The translations under genes were made by a program, and so were the position numbers. From Stictocephala bisonia (taxonomy: Eukaryota > Arthropoda > Insecta > Hemiptera > Membracidae): DNA of 64,000 nucleotides. The notes beneath the pieces are model-generated. The model worked only from the letters and a program-made list of their open reading frames with translations, was not told where the DNA came from and searched no databases. This document shows, piece after piece, positions 1-11,702 of this stretch. The stretch is taken from the NCBI GenBank assembly GCA_035578905.1, contig JAQJVL010000530.1:189501-253500 (forward strand). The letters run 5' to 3'. Position 1 is the first letter of the stretch, and each line of letters begins with the position of its first letter.

Positions 1-75
1 ATTGCTTCATTAAAAAATTAGTTAATAATAACAGTACATTAGAAAAAATTAAAATTCCTTTAAAAATAAAAAATT

Positions 76-374
76 ACCTTTTCCGTTAATTCACTACCAT
101 AAACATAACTTAGGTTAACATAACATAACCAAACCAAACCTAACATAACGTATCTCAACCTAATATAACCTAACCAAACTAACATAACCTAACCAAACGT
201 AACATAGCATAACCAAACCTAACATAAAATAACCAAACATAACTAACATAACCAAACCTAACATAACTTAACTAAACCTAACATAACATAGCCAAACTTA
301 ACGTAACCTAACCAACCCCAACATAATCTAATCAAACCTAACCAAACTAGTGCTAGTGAATTAACGGAAAAGGT
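76..374. mobile_element. MITE-like element with 21-bp terminal inverted repeats and TAACCTAACC interior
   Basis: A perfect 21-bp inverted repeat bounds the element: positions 76-96 read ACCTTTTCCGTTAATTCAC followed by TA, and 354-374 carry the exact reverse complement. The 257-bp interior is a degenerate tandem of TAACATAACC / AACCAAACC / AACCTAAC units on the plus strand. No coding capacity is visible, so it would be non-autonomous. A clear target duplication was not found. The interior superficially resembles the insect telomere repeat (CCTAA) but is not a clean (TTAGG)n array. A similar short run (ACCTAAACTAACTTAAC) lies near 40,187-40,215. Confidence 0.6.
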
Positions 375-920
375 TCAAAAAAATTAATTAAGTTCGTTTA
401 AAATTCACGATATTTTAAAGTTTAAATCGCTAAAAGCCGCTGTTGAACAAACACTTTAAAATTGTAATAGTGGAGCATTGGCTTTTTTTTGCACATTGGC
501 TTTGCGGAGTCTAAATTCATGTTGCCCAGACATGTTTTGACCGGAAGTCAAATAATTTCTTACACTGTAGCCCCCTCCGTGATCGTATTCAAGGTGGACA
601 GATGGACTTGAAGTGTGGAGAATCGCTTTCCGCCTCCACTGCCACTAATCACGGCCGATAACTGCAGGCAACCCCTCCATAAATCGCAGCACCCTCGCCC
701 TCTCCCAGCCAACATCTCAATAAAGTGGTGGATTAGGGAGAATCTCTAATTTTACACCAATTTGGAGTCAATTATTGATGTCTACATAGTCTCTCCTTGA
801 TTGCGAAACTGTGGGAACTGAGTGAGGTTGATTTGATTGAGACAACCACTGGTGTGCCCTCATGAAGAAATTATAATAGCTGGGTTTGCAAGGGTTTTCA
901 TTACATTATTAGATTAGCTA
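375..920. other. No gene seen; CpG-containing unique sequence
   Basis: No open frame of note. The stretch at about 590-725 is richer in G+C and CpG than its surroundings (TCACGGCCGATAACTGC and neighbours) and could be a conserved noncoding block or an exon fragment; the sequence alone does not decide. Confidence 0.3.
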
Positions 921-1085
921 TGACCCTATGGTGGTTCAGTGACTAAGGTTTCGGACTGTGGAGGTCATAGTCCAAGGTTCGAATCCCCACTGAGCAAACG
1001 GTCTGTACTTCACTCGTAGAAATAAAAGTCCACGCACAGGCCTGTAGGCGCATGTGAACTAGTGAGTGTTTTATTAATAAAAAAA
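921..1085 (+). mobile_element. tRNA-derived SINE-like unit
   Basis: Positions 921-1000 have internal RNA polymerase III promoter boxes in tRNA-like spacing: an A-box-like TGGTTCAGTGACTAAGG at about 932-948 and a perfect B box GGTTCGAATCC at 976-986. The intervening part does not fold into an obvious canonical anticodon arm. The sequence continues into a non-tRNA tail with AATAAAA and an A/T-rich end near 1,085. This fits a tRNA-related SINE or tRNA pseudogene rather than a functional tRNA. Confidence 0.55.
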
Positions 1086-1446
1086 TATAATGTTTGTAAT
1101 TTTACTTCTTTAATCTTTCATAACTACTATAACTGCTATTTATTTATAAAATTCAAGAAGATCATGACTGTTTAAATTAATAAATACGTAGGAAATTTAT
1201 GGTATTGATGTTCCTTGTATGTAAATTTCATTACATATTAAACCCTTTAAACAAAATTTTAGATCATAACATTTTAATTTATTAGTTTGCATGTTTTTTT
1301 CACTAAGAGCTCAAGTGGAGAAATATTTTTATAAAATTTGCTCTCGTATATTATTTTGGACTAATGTATTTTTATGTGAAAAGACATTACTTATTGTAAT
1401 TTATAGTTAAGTTGGCATATCTGATGTGTTTTTCAAAGGATATATT

Positions 1447-1527
1447 ACTGGCCAATAGCTCAGTTTTGGATTCGAAACATGGCAATTATCACGCGGCAAC
1501 CCTTATCCAATGAGCCACCACGCTGAC
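1447..1527 (-). mobile_element. tRNA-derived SINE-like fragment
   Basis: On the minus strand an A-box-like TGGCTCATTGGATAAGG lies at 1,517-1,501 and a B-box-like GTTTCGAATCC at 1,478-1,468. The spacing is slightly shorter than in a normal tRNA. The non-tRNA tail is not clear. Probably a different SINE or a tRNA relic; not a functional tRNA. Confidence 0.45.
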
Positions 1528-2366
1528 AATTAATTGTCTTCAGATAATTACAGCACATGGTTATTATTTCATGCTAACTTTATTATTGATTGATTTTCTT
1601 TAATCAAGTGTCATATTTTCTAGTTAACTAACTTACTTACTAACTTTAAAACCAGAAAGGTCATATTAAATGAACAAATTTGAACCTTATTTTGTATGTT
1701 GAATTTAGCCTTTAATTTATTAAAAACAAGATCAGATTGATCGATTTTTTTTTCTAAGGTGATGGGAAATTTTCCCCCAATACTTTGCTTCAACCTTAAT
1801 GGCTCATAGTGCTTCCTCCACTGTGTACCCTTGTGTACTGTCCCGTAACTGTTTATTTTAAATAATGGCTATTAAAAAACGATGATAGTCCCTAGAAGAA
1901 TGTGGCCTGTTTTAAATCGCTCCATCCTTGGATACGTAGAAGCCGACTACAAGACTCCTGACAGATAATAAATAAACTATAAAACAGTTTTAGTGAGCGG
2001 AAGCCTCTTCTTCCCTAGTTATTAACGTATAAAAAACACAGAACATTTATTAAAATGATATCTCTGGTGACTTTAGATTTTTTAAAAGTTGTATTTTCTT
2101 AAGGCAGTATTTTTTTGTATTTTGTTTAGAACATGAAAAATGTTATTATTTTGATTATGAAATAACAGTTAGTTATGGTATTTAATTTAGAGAGAATTTA
2201 TACTTGATTACAGTCTCTTAAATAAAGTTTGAGACTGATAGAGAATGTTGATATTTTACAATGTTTAAACTTAAAATCTGTAACACTACATTAAGATAGC
2301 TACGGACACCAGTTCAATACTTTCACTCACATTTACTTAACAATTTAAACTAGCTGAACAGTAAAT
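1528..2366. other. AT-rich sequence without recognisable features
   Basis: Both strands show only short open frames with no recognisable motif. There is no strong tandem structure. Confidence 0.4.
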
Positions 2367-2960
2367 ATGTACGAGAGGTTGATATATAAAAACATCTGGT
2401 TGATGAAAGGTATCAGCGGGAGCGGTTTCCCTATTACAATCTCCCCACCATGGCTCCCAGGTGCTGTACAACATAGTTCCTTCCGATTTAAGAGGCAATT
2501 CTCAGAGATTGAAAAATGCTATCTACTCCGAATCTCCCCATTTCGCAAGATGTCCGACAACGTGCAAGGCGACACAAATGTAGAAAACCACCTTTCCGGC
2601 TAGATTCCCAGTTAATTTCAAGAGAATTTTCGCCAAAAACCAATTGGGTGTTAACTTGGGATATGTTTGACGGTCACAACAAATTTGTAGTATCAGACCC
2701 TATGATCGTCATCGGTGGAATGAACTTTCCTCGTAAGTAATGGACTATGTTGAATCGTTTACCCATGGGTGTAGGAAGATGCATCTTCTGGATATGTAAG
2801 TGTCGAATGGCAAATGATCAGTCATGTGATTGCAGAGACGAAGTCGGAACTGGTGGCGCAATGCTGTAACCCAGTATTTGGGGACAAAGTGTTTAGGACA
2901 TTGCAGGTGATAGGTTCTGTGCTCAGTCCTCTTAATACCGACACAGCGACCGCTCAATGG
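2367..2960 (+). pseudogene. LINE C-terminal fragment, decayed
   Basis: The frame opening at 2,516 encodes a stretch containing FDGHNKFVVSDPMIVIGGMNFP. This is clearly related to the C-terminal part of the LINE at 50.6-51.4 kb on the opposite strand (FDGRNKFLINDPSIPVGGMNLP), including the following LNR-x-GVGR segment at about 2,750-2,775. The part upstream (about 2,465-2,535) matches in another frame, so at least one frameshift separates them. This is the domain after reverse transcriptase in jockey-like LINE proteins. It is a dead fragment whose continuation resumes at 3,362. Confidence 0.7.
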
Positions 2961-3059
2961 TTGCCATTGACGTGGACACTACTAGATAAGTAGGGGAGTC
3001 TGTGTTGGATGGTTGTCAGGGTCTGGATGTTGTATAGAAAAGAGAACTGATTATTAGGT

Positions 3060-3300
3060 TAGTCAGTTAGCTGAAAATCAGACCAACACTACGTAGTTCG
3101 GATTACACGTAAAGCTTTAGGTCCCTTAGTTGCCCTGGCTAATGGGCTATTAATAAATAGCTTTTTCTAAGGAACACTCGACCTTAGTTGGTAAAAATGA
3201 CTACACTCGTCCATCTACACTCATCACACTTACTCGCCCCTCATATTCGCCTATATTTTAACGATCTGCGTCTTACTGATAATTAATAATGATAATGAAT
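3060..3300 (-). mobile_element. Dispersed SINE-like repeat, family S, copy 1
   Basis: The reverse complement of this segment aligns with 42,835-43,040 and more loosely with 63,380-63,610. Shared blocks are the GTCAGTTAGCTGAAAAT region, a CACGTARTTCGGATT-type block, AATAGCTYTTTCTRAGGA and GACTACACTCRTYCATCTACACTCATCACAC. On the minus strand of the 43-kb copy a B-box-like GGTTCGAATTCC is present. This copy appears to interrupt the LINE fragment at 2,367-3,429. Confidence 0.55.
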
Positions 3301-3361
3301 AAATTTCATACTATGGATCACATAGTTAATTAGTGCCCATTGTGTTCTTCCAAGTGGGAAA

Positions 3362-3429
3362 TAGCTGGTCTTCATTCAATCGGAGAAGAAGGTGTTGAAT
3401 GGTTACGATACCTGGATTTGGCACTATGA
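3362..3429 (+). pseudogene. LINE extreme C-terminus, separated from its body
   Basis: Codons at about 3,370-3,429 read HSIGEEGVEWLRYLDLAL then stop. This corresponds to the end of the LINE protein at 50,621 (HRISEAGVRWLDGLDLAL then stop). It is the missing tail of the fragment at 2,367-2,960, displaced about 400 bp by intervening sequence that includes a dispersed SINE-like repeat. Confidence 0.65.
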
Positions 3430-4060
3430 TGGGATATATTTAGGCACACAAACACGAGTACTTTGTACTGTAGATTTTATTTTATTTAGGGATTGGTTAT
3501 TGATCTAATTTTTAATATTTTATTAATTTGGTAGCTGGCTTTGAAAACCAGACGATATATAAACTAGTTAAAGATAACGTTAACCCTATAAACACTCTAC
3601 ACATCATATAAAAGGTCATGGGTGGAGTAACACGGTCAGAAGTAGTAAAGTCATTGCATAAATCGTATTTACTCTATATGTAACTGACCCTGGATCTATA
3701 ACTGTGACATGAGAGTATCGCTCGAGTTGATTGAACATAACGGTGCTCACGTGGAAGGGAAGGGTGCGCCTTTCTTGAGTCCTGAAAGCAATAACTCTGT
3801 TCTCTCATTGCGTGTGAACTGTACACAATGCACCTAACTACGACGATGTGTAATGGAATGGGAATGCCATTATTCAAAGTTTATTTCACTTTCAAACATT
3901 ATAAATAAATAGAGTAGAAAGGAATTGTCTCATATTTCTGTTTCCCAAGGAATTCCTTCTATTTTTTAAGGAAAACCTGCTTGATGATTAGCCTCTAGGC
4001 AACACAAGCCTTCTTCATTTACAAACATTAAATTGGACAAATAATATAAATCAGGATGGC
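3430..4060. other. No feature recognised
   Basis: AT-rich sequence with only short, non-convincing open frames on either strand. Confidence 0.35.
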
Positions 4061-4500
4061 TTAAGTGGGCCGTTTCCCAAACTGCCAAGTCACCGCTGGG
4101 AAGTCGACAGCCCCAGACAGTCCTATAGTAGCCATGCAATCTTACCTTCAGCAGGCTACAACACGCTATTCTGTTCCAACTACGATCGTGTTTATTGGCG
4201 TAATGAGTTTATAATGAATACCGAATGATTATTAAAGGTCCAATCTAGTGGACCATAAGTTGATATTTATGACGAGTTTTGTTTTATTTAAATTGCCAGA
4301 ATGACGTGTACTTTTTCACATATTCAACTGTAGAAACATTATAAACTGTTTAACAAAAACCAACTTATGGTCCAGTGCAACAGTTCTTCACCTGTCAAAT
4401 TACACTTCTGGTATTACAATACGAGTTTTTTGACAGACCGAATCGTTGAAATAAAAACCCATGTTTTAAACGTTTTTGGAAGAGCGAAACGGCCACCTTC
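4061..4500 (+). mobile_element. Family M foldback/MITE-like element, copy A (near complete, unexpanded)
   Basis: Left end TTAAGTGGGCCGTTTCCC (4,061-4,078) and right end GCGAAACGGCCACCTTCAA (4,484-4,502) are imperfect inverted repeats sharing GGCCGTTTC / GAAACGGCC. An internal inverted pair also exists: GGACCATAAGTTG (about 4,251) and CAACTTATGGTCC (about 4,362). The left third (AAACTGCCAAGTCACCGCTGGGAAG ... GCCATGCAATCTTACC) is the ancestor-like form of the 62-bp satellite at 56-59 kb. The right third (ACAAAAACCAACTTATGG ... TTCTTCACC) is the ancestor-like form of the 57-bp satellite at 21-24 kb. No protein is encoded. Confidence 0.75.
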
Positions 4501-4502
4501 AA

Positions 4503-5165
4503 TCATTTATAAATAAACAAACGCTAAGTTTGAAACACCACACTTACTCAAATAGAAACTATGTGACAGTTGAGACCCCAGACATCAACACCCCTAGCGG
4601 CACGTCAATCGTGCCGCAGATGCCACCCGCTCGCGCAGCCCCGAGTTTTCCAAGGCGTGTAAACTACTCCCCCAGGACCTAGAACGTGTGTGATTTCCCC
4701 GCAGGATAATGGATTAAAGCGTGAGATCGCACGGGTATCGGTCACGCCGCTGCCGTCGGTCAGCCCTGGTTGGTAATCTTTTAGCAATTAATTATTATTG
4801 TTTGTGACTAAAAATATTTTCTATATTTTATCCTATTTATTAAAAGTTAATTCAGTACTTTAGTCTTGTGTGTGGGTGGGTGAATACCATCGTGCACGTA
4901 TGGGAGGGTAGGTGGGTGGGTCAATTCTACTGTACATTTACAATCGTACTAAGTACGTTATTTTATAAAACCGACAATGATGCTTTAAGATATACATTAT
5001 TCGTATGATAATTTATGCTTAGGTTGAAAGGAAATAAATTAGAGAAACATGAATAAACATACACCAATTGTTCACTAACGCTATAAGGAATAAATTATTT
5101 TTAAATTGGAGGCGTAGCTCTTTAAGGGTGATCATCCAGGCGCCCAGTCGAGCACTTCAAGGAAT
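4503..5165. other. GC-rich block at 4,590-4,770 and minisatellite-like trace at 4,870-4,925
   Basis: Positions 4,590-4,770 are unusually CpG-rich for the window, with short open frames on both strands and no recognised motif; an exon or regulatory fragment is possible. At 4,872-4,925 GTGGGTGGGTGAATACCAT and GGTGGGTGGGTCAATTC are single diverged units of the 36-bp minisatellite seen at 54 kb. Confidence 0.35.
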
Positions 5166-5169
5166 TTAA

Positions 5170-5660
5170 GTGACCCATACACTATACGTACATTGCACGC
5201 CGTGCGCCACACACTGTAAATGCAGTTCTCTCTGTGACGTGGCAGAAGTCGGTGTTCAACTGTGATATTTTGGTTTTCTCAAGACCAGCCATGCCTGTAG
5301 TAACGAAAACTAAAGCCTTAGACGTTTTGTTGATTGGTGTGATACATGAAGATAGCAAGGTGAAACAAAGAGGAGGCAAATATGGGCTAAACATTTGTTG
5401 AAGATGGTGGATAAGTATTCTGACATGAGACTCCTGAAACTGGGAGATAGGAAGGCTGATATCACTAACTGAAAAAACAAACAAATAATCCCTTGCTGTA
5501 GCGCATGAAATAGGTTAACATCAAAATACTACGCAATCTCACCACGTGGCACGAGCCACACACTACTAGCATGTTGGCACGGCGCAGGATGGCTTGGCGC
5601 GCCGAAAATCAAACCAGACCTGATAGTCGTCGTGCCACGCAATGCACGCCGTACATAGCC
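5170..5660 (+). mobile_element. Dispersed repeat, family H, copy 1 (shared with 50.05-50.46 kb)
   Basis: About 230 bp at 5,275-5,505 match the reverse complement of 50,220-50,450, with blocks such as GAAGATAGCAAGGTGAAACA and AGATGGTGGATAAGTATTC. The two copies keep a related reading frame (here QIWAKHLLKMVDKYSDM), which suggests both derive from a once-coding element. Both copies also lie beside the motif GCAATGCACGCCGT or its complement and a TGCCACG-rich block. I cannot assign the protein family; an eroded DNA transposon is possible but unproven. Confidence 0.5.
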
Positions 5661-6232
5661 GTTGTTCTCCATACATTTCGTCAATCTTTGGCATGCCGTG
5701 TGCTACTCCACACATTTCATCTTGCTGCTTACTAACACACATAAAACGTATTCCCCTCCCCTCTCTCCTCCTCACTGTTCCACTCTGCAAATTGTACTAA
5801 AGTACATAATCTCTCTCATTTATAGTAAATTCTACAGATAATTCTACAAATTTCAACTCAACATTTGTAAAATTTCATTTATAGAAAAATAATTGGTTAC
5901 AAATTTTAAAAATGTATGTATTTATTTAATATTCTTACTTTCATATCCCAGACTTTCGTACTGTAGAGACTCCGTATATCAGGAAAGGGAAAATAAGACC
6001 GTAGTACGCTGTGAGAAGGGTAAAAGAGTTAACTATTTGATACAGTTTTAGAGCAAACATTCCAGAACTAATATTTTTACACACAAAGCATCACCTTGTT
6101 GATCGAATTTTGAGTTCTCATAAACTATTATTGCCAGGAGTTTAGTTACCTTAGTAGGCATAATTTGATCGTTACCGATAAAAAGTTATGTTATTGAAAT
6201 TGTTGTAGCTTATTGTTTAATCTGAAGCACAT
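5661..6232. other. No feature recognised
   Basis: AT-rich spacer with no motif-bearing frame and no tandem structure until the 27-bp array begins. Confidence 0.35.
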
Positions 6233-6478
6233 ATTATTGCATGTGATTGTCAGGCACATATTGTTGTATGTGATGTCCAGGCACATTCTGTTGTATGTGC
6301 TGTCCAGGCACATACTGTTGTATGTGCTTTCCAGGCAAATACTGTTGTATGTGATGTCCAGGCACATACTGTTGTATGTGATGTCCAGGCACATACTGTT
6401 GTATGTGATGTCCAGGCACATACTGTTGTATGTGATGTCCAGGCACATACTGTTGTATGTGCTCTCCAGGCACATACT
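6233..6478. repeat. 27-bp minisatellite with a hairpin in every unit
   Basis: About nine tandem 27-bp units of the form GTCCAGGCACATACTGTTGTATGTGAT. Each unit contains a 7-bp inverted repeat CACATAC / GTATGTG around a TGTT loop. Since 27 is a multiple of three and the unit lacks stops in several frames, the array stays open on both strands; those open frames are by-products and not genes. Outer units are more diverged than central ones, as expected for unequal exchange. Confidence 0.9.
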
Positions 6479-7925
6479 GATAACGTTTAAATAAAAATTG
6501 CAACAACATTTTCATTAATTTCGCGCTCAAATATGCAAATCAAGAATGTGACTCGAACCCTGGTATCAAGATTAATTATTAAACTACACGTAAACTTATA
6601 ATCAAATTAGGAAATACATTAATCAAATCACGTAACAGTCACAATCTGAATTGAATAAAATCTAATTGACATTCATGAAATAAAATGCTGGTTCCGATAC
6701 CAATTATAGCATTCAATTAAAAACTCACTTGCATCTATCGGTTCATATTTTTACCAATGTAATGCTTTTAAATATCAATTAAAAATTGATTGTAAAAAAA
6801 AAACAAACAAGTTTGAGGGATAAAGCATTAATTTTTCAACGTGTCATACACTGAAACAATTACGTTGACATTTGATTTTTGCGAGCCAAATCAACTCAAT
6901 TTGGTGAATGGCATGTATTGTGTGCAGACTCTATATTAGGAAGGGGTAGTCAGAGAGGGTGCACGATTATCGTCGGCCAATTATACAGTGACAGACACAC
7001 AGGCGATATAAAGGGTTCCTGTGGTGGGAGGAAGAGCCCTTAGAGCAATCCATCAGTGAAAAGAGTGTTTTGACAGATATGATTCGTTGCTGAGCAGACG
7101 ATAGACTTCTGCGAGCGGTACTTTGGTTTACCACATACCTTTTCCTTTCAATCACCCACACTTCGAGTGAACAATTATTATTAAGGGGTAATTTCTGTCC
7201 CCCTTAAAGTAATGTCTACTTTCCATATGATCGTGTAACCCTTCGGAAGTTAAATTTTAGAACTTTTCAGCTACTTCAGTTCCGTTAGAATCAGACCCAC
7301 CCTCACAACAAAATTAATTCCTGGTACACTCTATGAGGGATTTTTCGTACACGATCACTGGTGATCTTTTCGATGGACCACCCTCTTCCCAGTGTATTTG
7401 AGCTTTTACAGTTCACCTATTAAATCGTCAAAATGCATAATTTTCTGCAAAACAATCTCAATATAAATTGACTTTAGCTTAACTCATTTACTTACAAATC
7501 TTACTATGGTTTCTGCGTTGCAATATTAGTACTCGTAATTAGTATTAATAATAATATCGTTGCAAAATTTCAAAACACTAACATGAGTGATATCGGTTGA
7601 TATTTACACACATTGTTTTGTTCAACAGATTTATTTCAATCTTATTTCTTCATGAAATAAACAAAAATAATACGTTGTCGTTGATGATTGTTAATTAGGG
7701 TAAATACTTTACTCTAAACTGACAGTAAACTAAAAATTATGTATGGATTTTAAACATATTACGTTGGTGGTTTGAGGAAGATAGTATACATAATCAACAG
7801 TTTCATACTGATAAAAGATTACATCTTGTACTAACACCATGTGAGGCCACCAGTGGTTTCTTCCAAGGGTCATGGAAAATTACCTAAATTTAAACTGAGC
7901 CAATTCTTCCAGTTGCAGTCACAGT
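6479..7925. other. No gene recognised
   Basis: Mixed AT-rich sequence. Short open frames show no conserved motifs. 6,900-7,400 is of more average composition, but I cannot assign function. Confidence 0.35.
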
Positions 7926-8345
7926 GTCTCCAAACGCAGACGTACAAGTGTCCCTTCCATTCATACAGGGGCCCTCCACGAAGGCGGCTTTTCCGCACTT
8001 TGAACCGTCACGTACGTCTCCCGCGTAAAACGAGCGTTCGGTTTGGGCGCAGCCGAAGAGTACATAAATCTAATTATTACCGGACAGTGCTACCGGCACT
8101 GCAAAGTTTTATTTTTATTTTCCCTCCCATTACCTTCGAGCTCTGCATATCTGTCGCCGCTGCGGCAGTTTTACGCCCCCGAGACTCCGTGATGGGGCAA
8201 ACGTCGCGTCTCTTGGACACCCTTAACTGGACAAAGACATGTAAATGTGCTTTGTCGTGCTACCAGAGAAACAAGGGGCTCGCGGCGACGGTAATTCCGT
8301 GGTCTGTGAAAAACACGAACGACCGAGTTAGTACCAACGGTTGAG
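7926..8345 (+). other. CpG-rich block with a 167-codon open frame of uncertain meaning
   Basis: A plus-strand frame is open from an ATG-less start at about 7,841 to a stop at 8,342-8,344. The DNA at 7,970-8,340 is GC- and CpG-rich compared with both flanks. The peptide is arginine- and serine-rich early, has a short hydrophobic stretch in the middle and shows no family motif. I favour a conserved noncoding block or an untranslated exon over a protein-coding gene. Confidence 0.3.
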
Positions 8346-8634
8346 TTTTATTTTGATACACGTGCAGCTAGCAATGGAAAAAAATATTTAGTCTTTGCAT
8401 TTTTAGGTTTATTATATTGTTCCAGTAATCTTTACTGCACAATTAACAATCGCACATGCCTACACAAAAAAATAGAACTCGGCATTGTTGTGCTCAATGT
8501 ATTATTAGAATTTAACGAAGTTTTATTGTAGCTGAAGAAATGTAGACATAATGAATACAAAGAAAACATTAATAACTTCACACAGTAATAAAAATGAGGA
8601 AATATTGACCTGACGTGCAATACGTTCGGACATA
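8346..8634. other. AT-rich flank of the LINE
   Basis: Nothing recognisable. The sequence leads into the TTTA-type tail of the adjacent minus-strand LINE. Confidence 0.35.
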
Positions 8635-8834
8635 AATTAATAAATAAATAAATAAAAATGCCTTTATTTCCAAGCGTTTCTCAGATACATCTGCTTTTCA
8701 GAACAACTTTGGTCAATTAAAATGTAGAGCTTACGTTAAATAAATAAATACAAAATATTAAATAATAACTTAACACTAAATAACAATATAAGAACAATAA
8801 CCACATTGCTTGTCAGTTTCTACAACCTACAGAC

Positions 8835-11655
8835 CTAAATATTTTCAGACAAAAGCAATCTAATTTTTCTTTTAAAGGTATTACTTGCATAAATTTTTAG
8901 GTTGTCAGGGAGGTCGTTATACAACTTAGGGCCAAAGTAAGTAAAGCTCTTTTTACCAAATTCTAATTTAACTTTCGGGAAGTGAAGATTCCTACCATGG
9001 CGGGTGCCCCGTTGAGAAACCTCTTCTCGGAATATAAGCTTCTCACGAAGGTACTGAGGCTCGCTGAGCATCAGCACCCTGTGCGTCATGCAGCACGTCA
9101 ACATCCTACACACGGCTTCCATGGGCAGTAGGTTGGCTGCCTCACGATAAGCAGTCACGTGGTCAAATCTCCGTAGACTGTAAACAAAGCGGATGGCTGA
9201 GTTTTGAAGCCTCTGGATCCGACCAACTTCCTCCCCCGAGATGCTGTTGCCGTATGCAGGAAAACAGTAATAAAATACTGAGAGTATCAGCGACTGCATG
9301 AGCTGAAGCTTTGCGGTCTCTGGAAGCAAACTTCTGAACCTGTACAGACCCCTCAACCTTCCTAAAGCACGCTGGGAGGCATGAGTGACATGCTCGGTGA
9401 ACGTAAGGCCATTGTCCAGTACGACACCGAGCGTCTTCACTTTATCACACACAGCCAAACTCCCGCCATCCAGCGCAATTGCCACTCCACTCTCGCTGAG
9501 GGTCTGTAACAGATCATGTGGTGCGGTGTGCAGAACAGTGCACTTGTCCGAGTTGAGTGTCAGCCCATTGATAGCTGACCACCTTGAGATGTTCTCTAAG
9601 TCAGTATTTATTTGATCAAAGGCTGTTCTGATGAGCCCAGCCTCATAGGACAAGTGCAACTGAGAATCATCTGCGTACAAATGCGCAGTACAACTTTGTA
9701 CACAGCTGGGGAAATCGGCTGTGTACAAATTAAACAGAATTGGGCCCAGGCAACTGCCCTGCGGAAGCCCCACTGCTTCCGGAGGGGGTTCGATGTCTCA
9801 CTTCCCACTCTGGTGACCTGCAGTCTGTCTCCGAGGTAAGACCTAACCCAACCAGTCACATCATCACTGAAGCCATAGTAATGCATCTTTGCTATTAGCA
9901 TATCGTGATTCATTGAGTCAAATGCCTTAGAGTAATCTAGCATAACAAGGGAACTATATCTGCCCTTGTCCCTAGCATCAATCAAATCACTGAATAAATT
10001 TGTTAAAGCAGTGCAAGTACTGTGATTCTTTCTAAAGCCAGGCTGTAGGGCAGGCAATAGGTTTTCTGTTTCTATGTATGTTGTTATTTGCTTGATTGCT
10101 ATTTTCTCTATTATCTTGGACATGGCTGGGAGTATTGATATGGGTCTTAATTGCTCAATACTATTTGGAGAAGTTGTTTTGGGCAGTGGGCGGACAATGC
10201 TGGTCTTCCATGCTTGAGGGAAAACTCCGCCTCTTAGTGACTCATTAACAAGATGTGTTATGGCTTCAATGGCATACGGACTCACAGCTTTAACCATTTG
10301 CATTGATATTTCATCACTGCCAATAGCTCTAGATTTAATTTCGTTTATCACTGATTTAACAGCTTCTTCAGTGACAGCACTAAATTTAAAATCATTTAGC
10401 AAATTATTTTTCTTGTGTGTCCTAAAGAACATCAACACATTCCTATCTACTTCATTTTTTGAACCCATTTCAGCGAAATACTTATTTATGTCATTTATTT
10501 GGAAATCAAGTGACAGTCCAGACTCTTTATTTCCAATTACATTGCACTGCTTCAAGCAATTCCAAAAATCTTTGGGGTTTTTTGTGCTCACTAACTGATC
10601 TGTAAAAAATTCCTTTTTAGCTTTCCAAATTGAAATATTTAATGTGTTTCGTATTGTCTTATAATTCTCCCAGTCTTGCTGTTTCCTTGACTTCCAGTAT
10701 TTGTTTCTAAGCTTACACTTCTCTCTGGTCAAGGCCTTTATCTCATCACCCATCCAGGGAGCCTTTTTCTTAGTAACCCTCTTACATACAATTGGAGCAT
10801 GTGTAACACCTTTCTGATATTAGATGTAATTGCATTTTCGATATCATCAACTGCATTCATTTCCAATATGCCTCCCCAATTTATCTGAGCAGTTTCATTG
10901 ATTGCCTCTTCAAGTTTAAACTTAGAAAAATCTCTAAAGGTAACAAGCTTTGGCTCATTTTTCTCTTTTTTTATTACTAAATCACAGTAAATCAACTTAT
11001 GGTCCGTTATTACCTTGCCTCTGTGATCTCTTATACTTGAAGCATCAATAACGCCGGTCCTCTTGACCTCGGCCGACCTGTCCACTATAATGTGGTCTAA
11101 CAAGGTGGCCGAGGTTGCTGTCACTCTTGTAGGTTCGTTTACTAGTTGTACTGTGTTCAATTCTCTCAAGAGTCGGCGTAAATACTTGGATTCACTACAT
11201 GTTTTTGAAGTGAAATCGATATTTATGTCCCCTAAACAAATCACAGAGTTGACTTCGACTGCAAGGTCGACAAAGAGGGAATGAAACAACGGAGCAAGAC
11301 AAGTGTACCTGACATCAGGGGGCCTATAAACAACGCACAGACCAAGCCTCCGTCCCTTTACCCTCAGAACTACACAAAGAGTTTCAACACCAGGCGCGGT
11401 GCCCATGGTGACAGTGTGTTGCTGGTACACAAGGCCGTCCCTTATGTAGATAGCAACACCGCCTCCCGCTTCGTCGTCTTCATCTGGTTCCTGTGTGCTG
11501 GAGCGATCAGAGCGCAGCATGCTGTAGCCTGGAATGTTGTAGTTGTCGGAGGGTGTGCCAGGGTGAAGCCAGGTCTCCGTCACTCCAAAAACGTCAAAGT
11601 CAAAGTCGTTCACCAGCGCACACATTTCTGTGAACCCCGTGTTGAGGGAGCGCAT
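8835..11655 (-). pseudogene. LINE ORF2: endonuclease plus reverse transcriptase, two frameshifts
   Basis: The N-terminal endonuclease (exonuclease-endonuclease-phosphatase fold) shows VTETWLHPG, LGDINIDF and ITDHKLI at the positions of the catalytic E, GDxN and DH motifs. A frameshift near 10,810 moves reading into the RT frame, which holds RPISILPAMSKIIEK, FRKNHSTCTALTNL and MLDYSKAFDSMNHDML. A second frameshift near 9,772 falls just before GLPQGSCLGPILFNLY; the catalytic LYADDSQLHL (YADD) follows. The C-terminal region ends at 8,835 with a typical jockey/CR1 tail (NDLPDNLKIY). Apart from these breaks the motifs are well kept, so the copy is not ancient. It would nick target DNA and copy its RNA by target-primed reverse transcription. 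Confidence 0.85.
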
Positions 11656-11702
11656 ACTTAGGTGACCGACCCTGAGGTTACGCCCGTTGCCCCCCCTCCC
11701 GG

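Noticed and set aside
76..374. Interstitial telomere repeat
   Set aside because: The interior is not (TTAGG)n; units vary and are bounded by TIRs.
921..1000. Functional tRNA gene
   Set aside because: A and B boxes are present, but the cloverleaf and anticodon arm are not convincing and a non-tRNA tail follows; a SINE is more likely.
6191..6530. Three overlapping open frames on both strands at the 27-bp array
   Set aside because: By-product of a 27-bp repeat free of stop codons in several frames.
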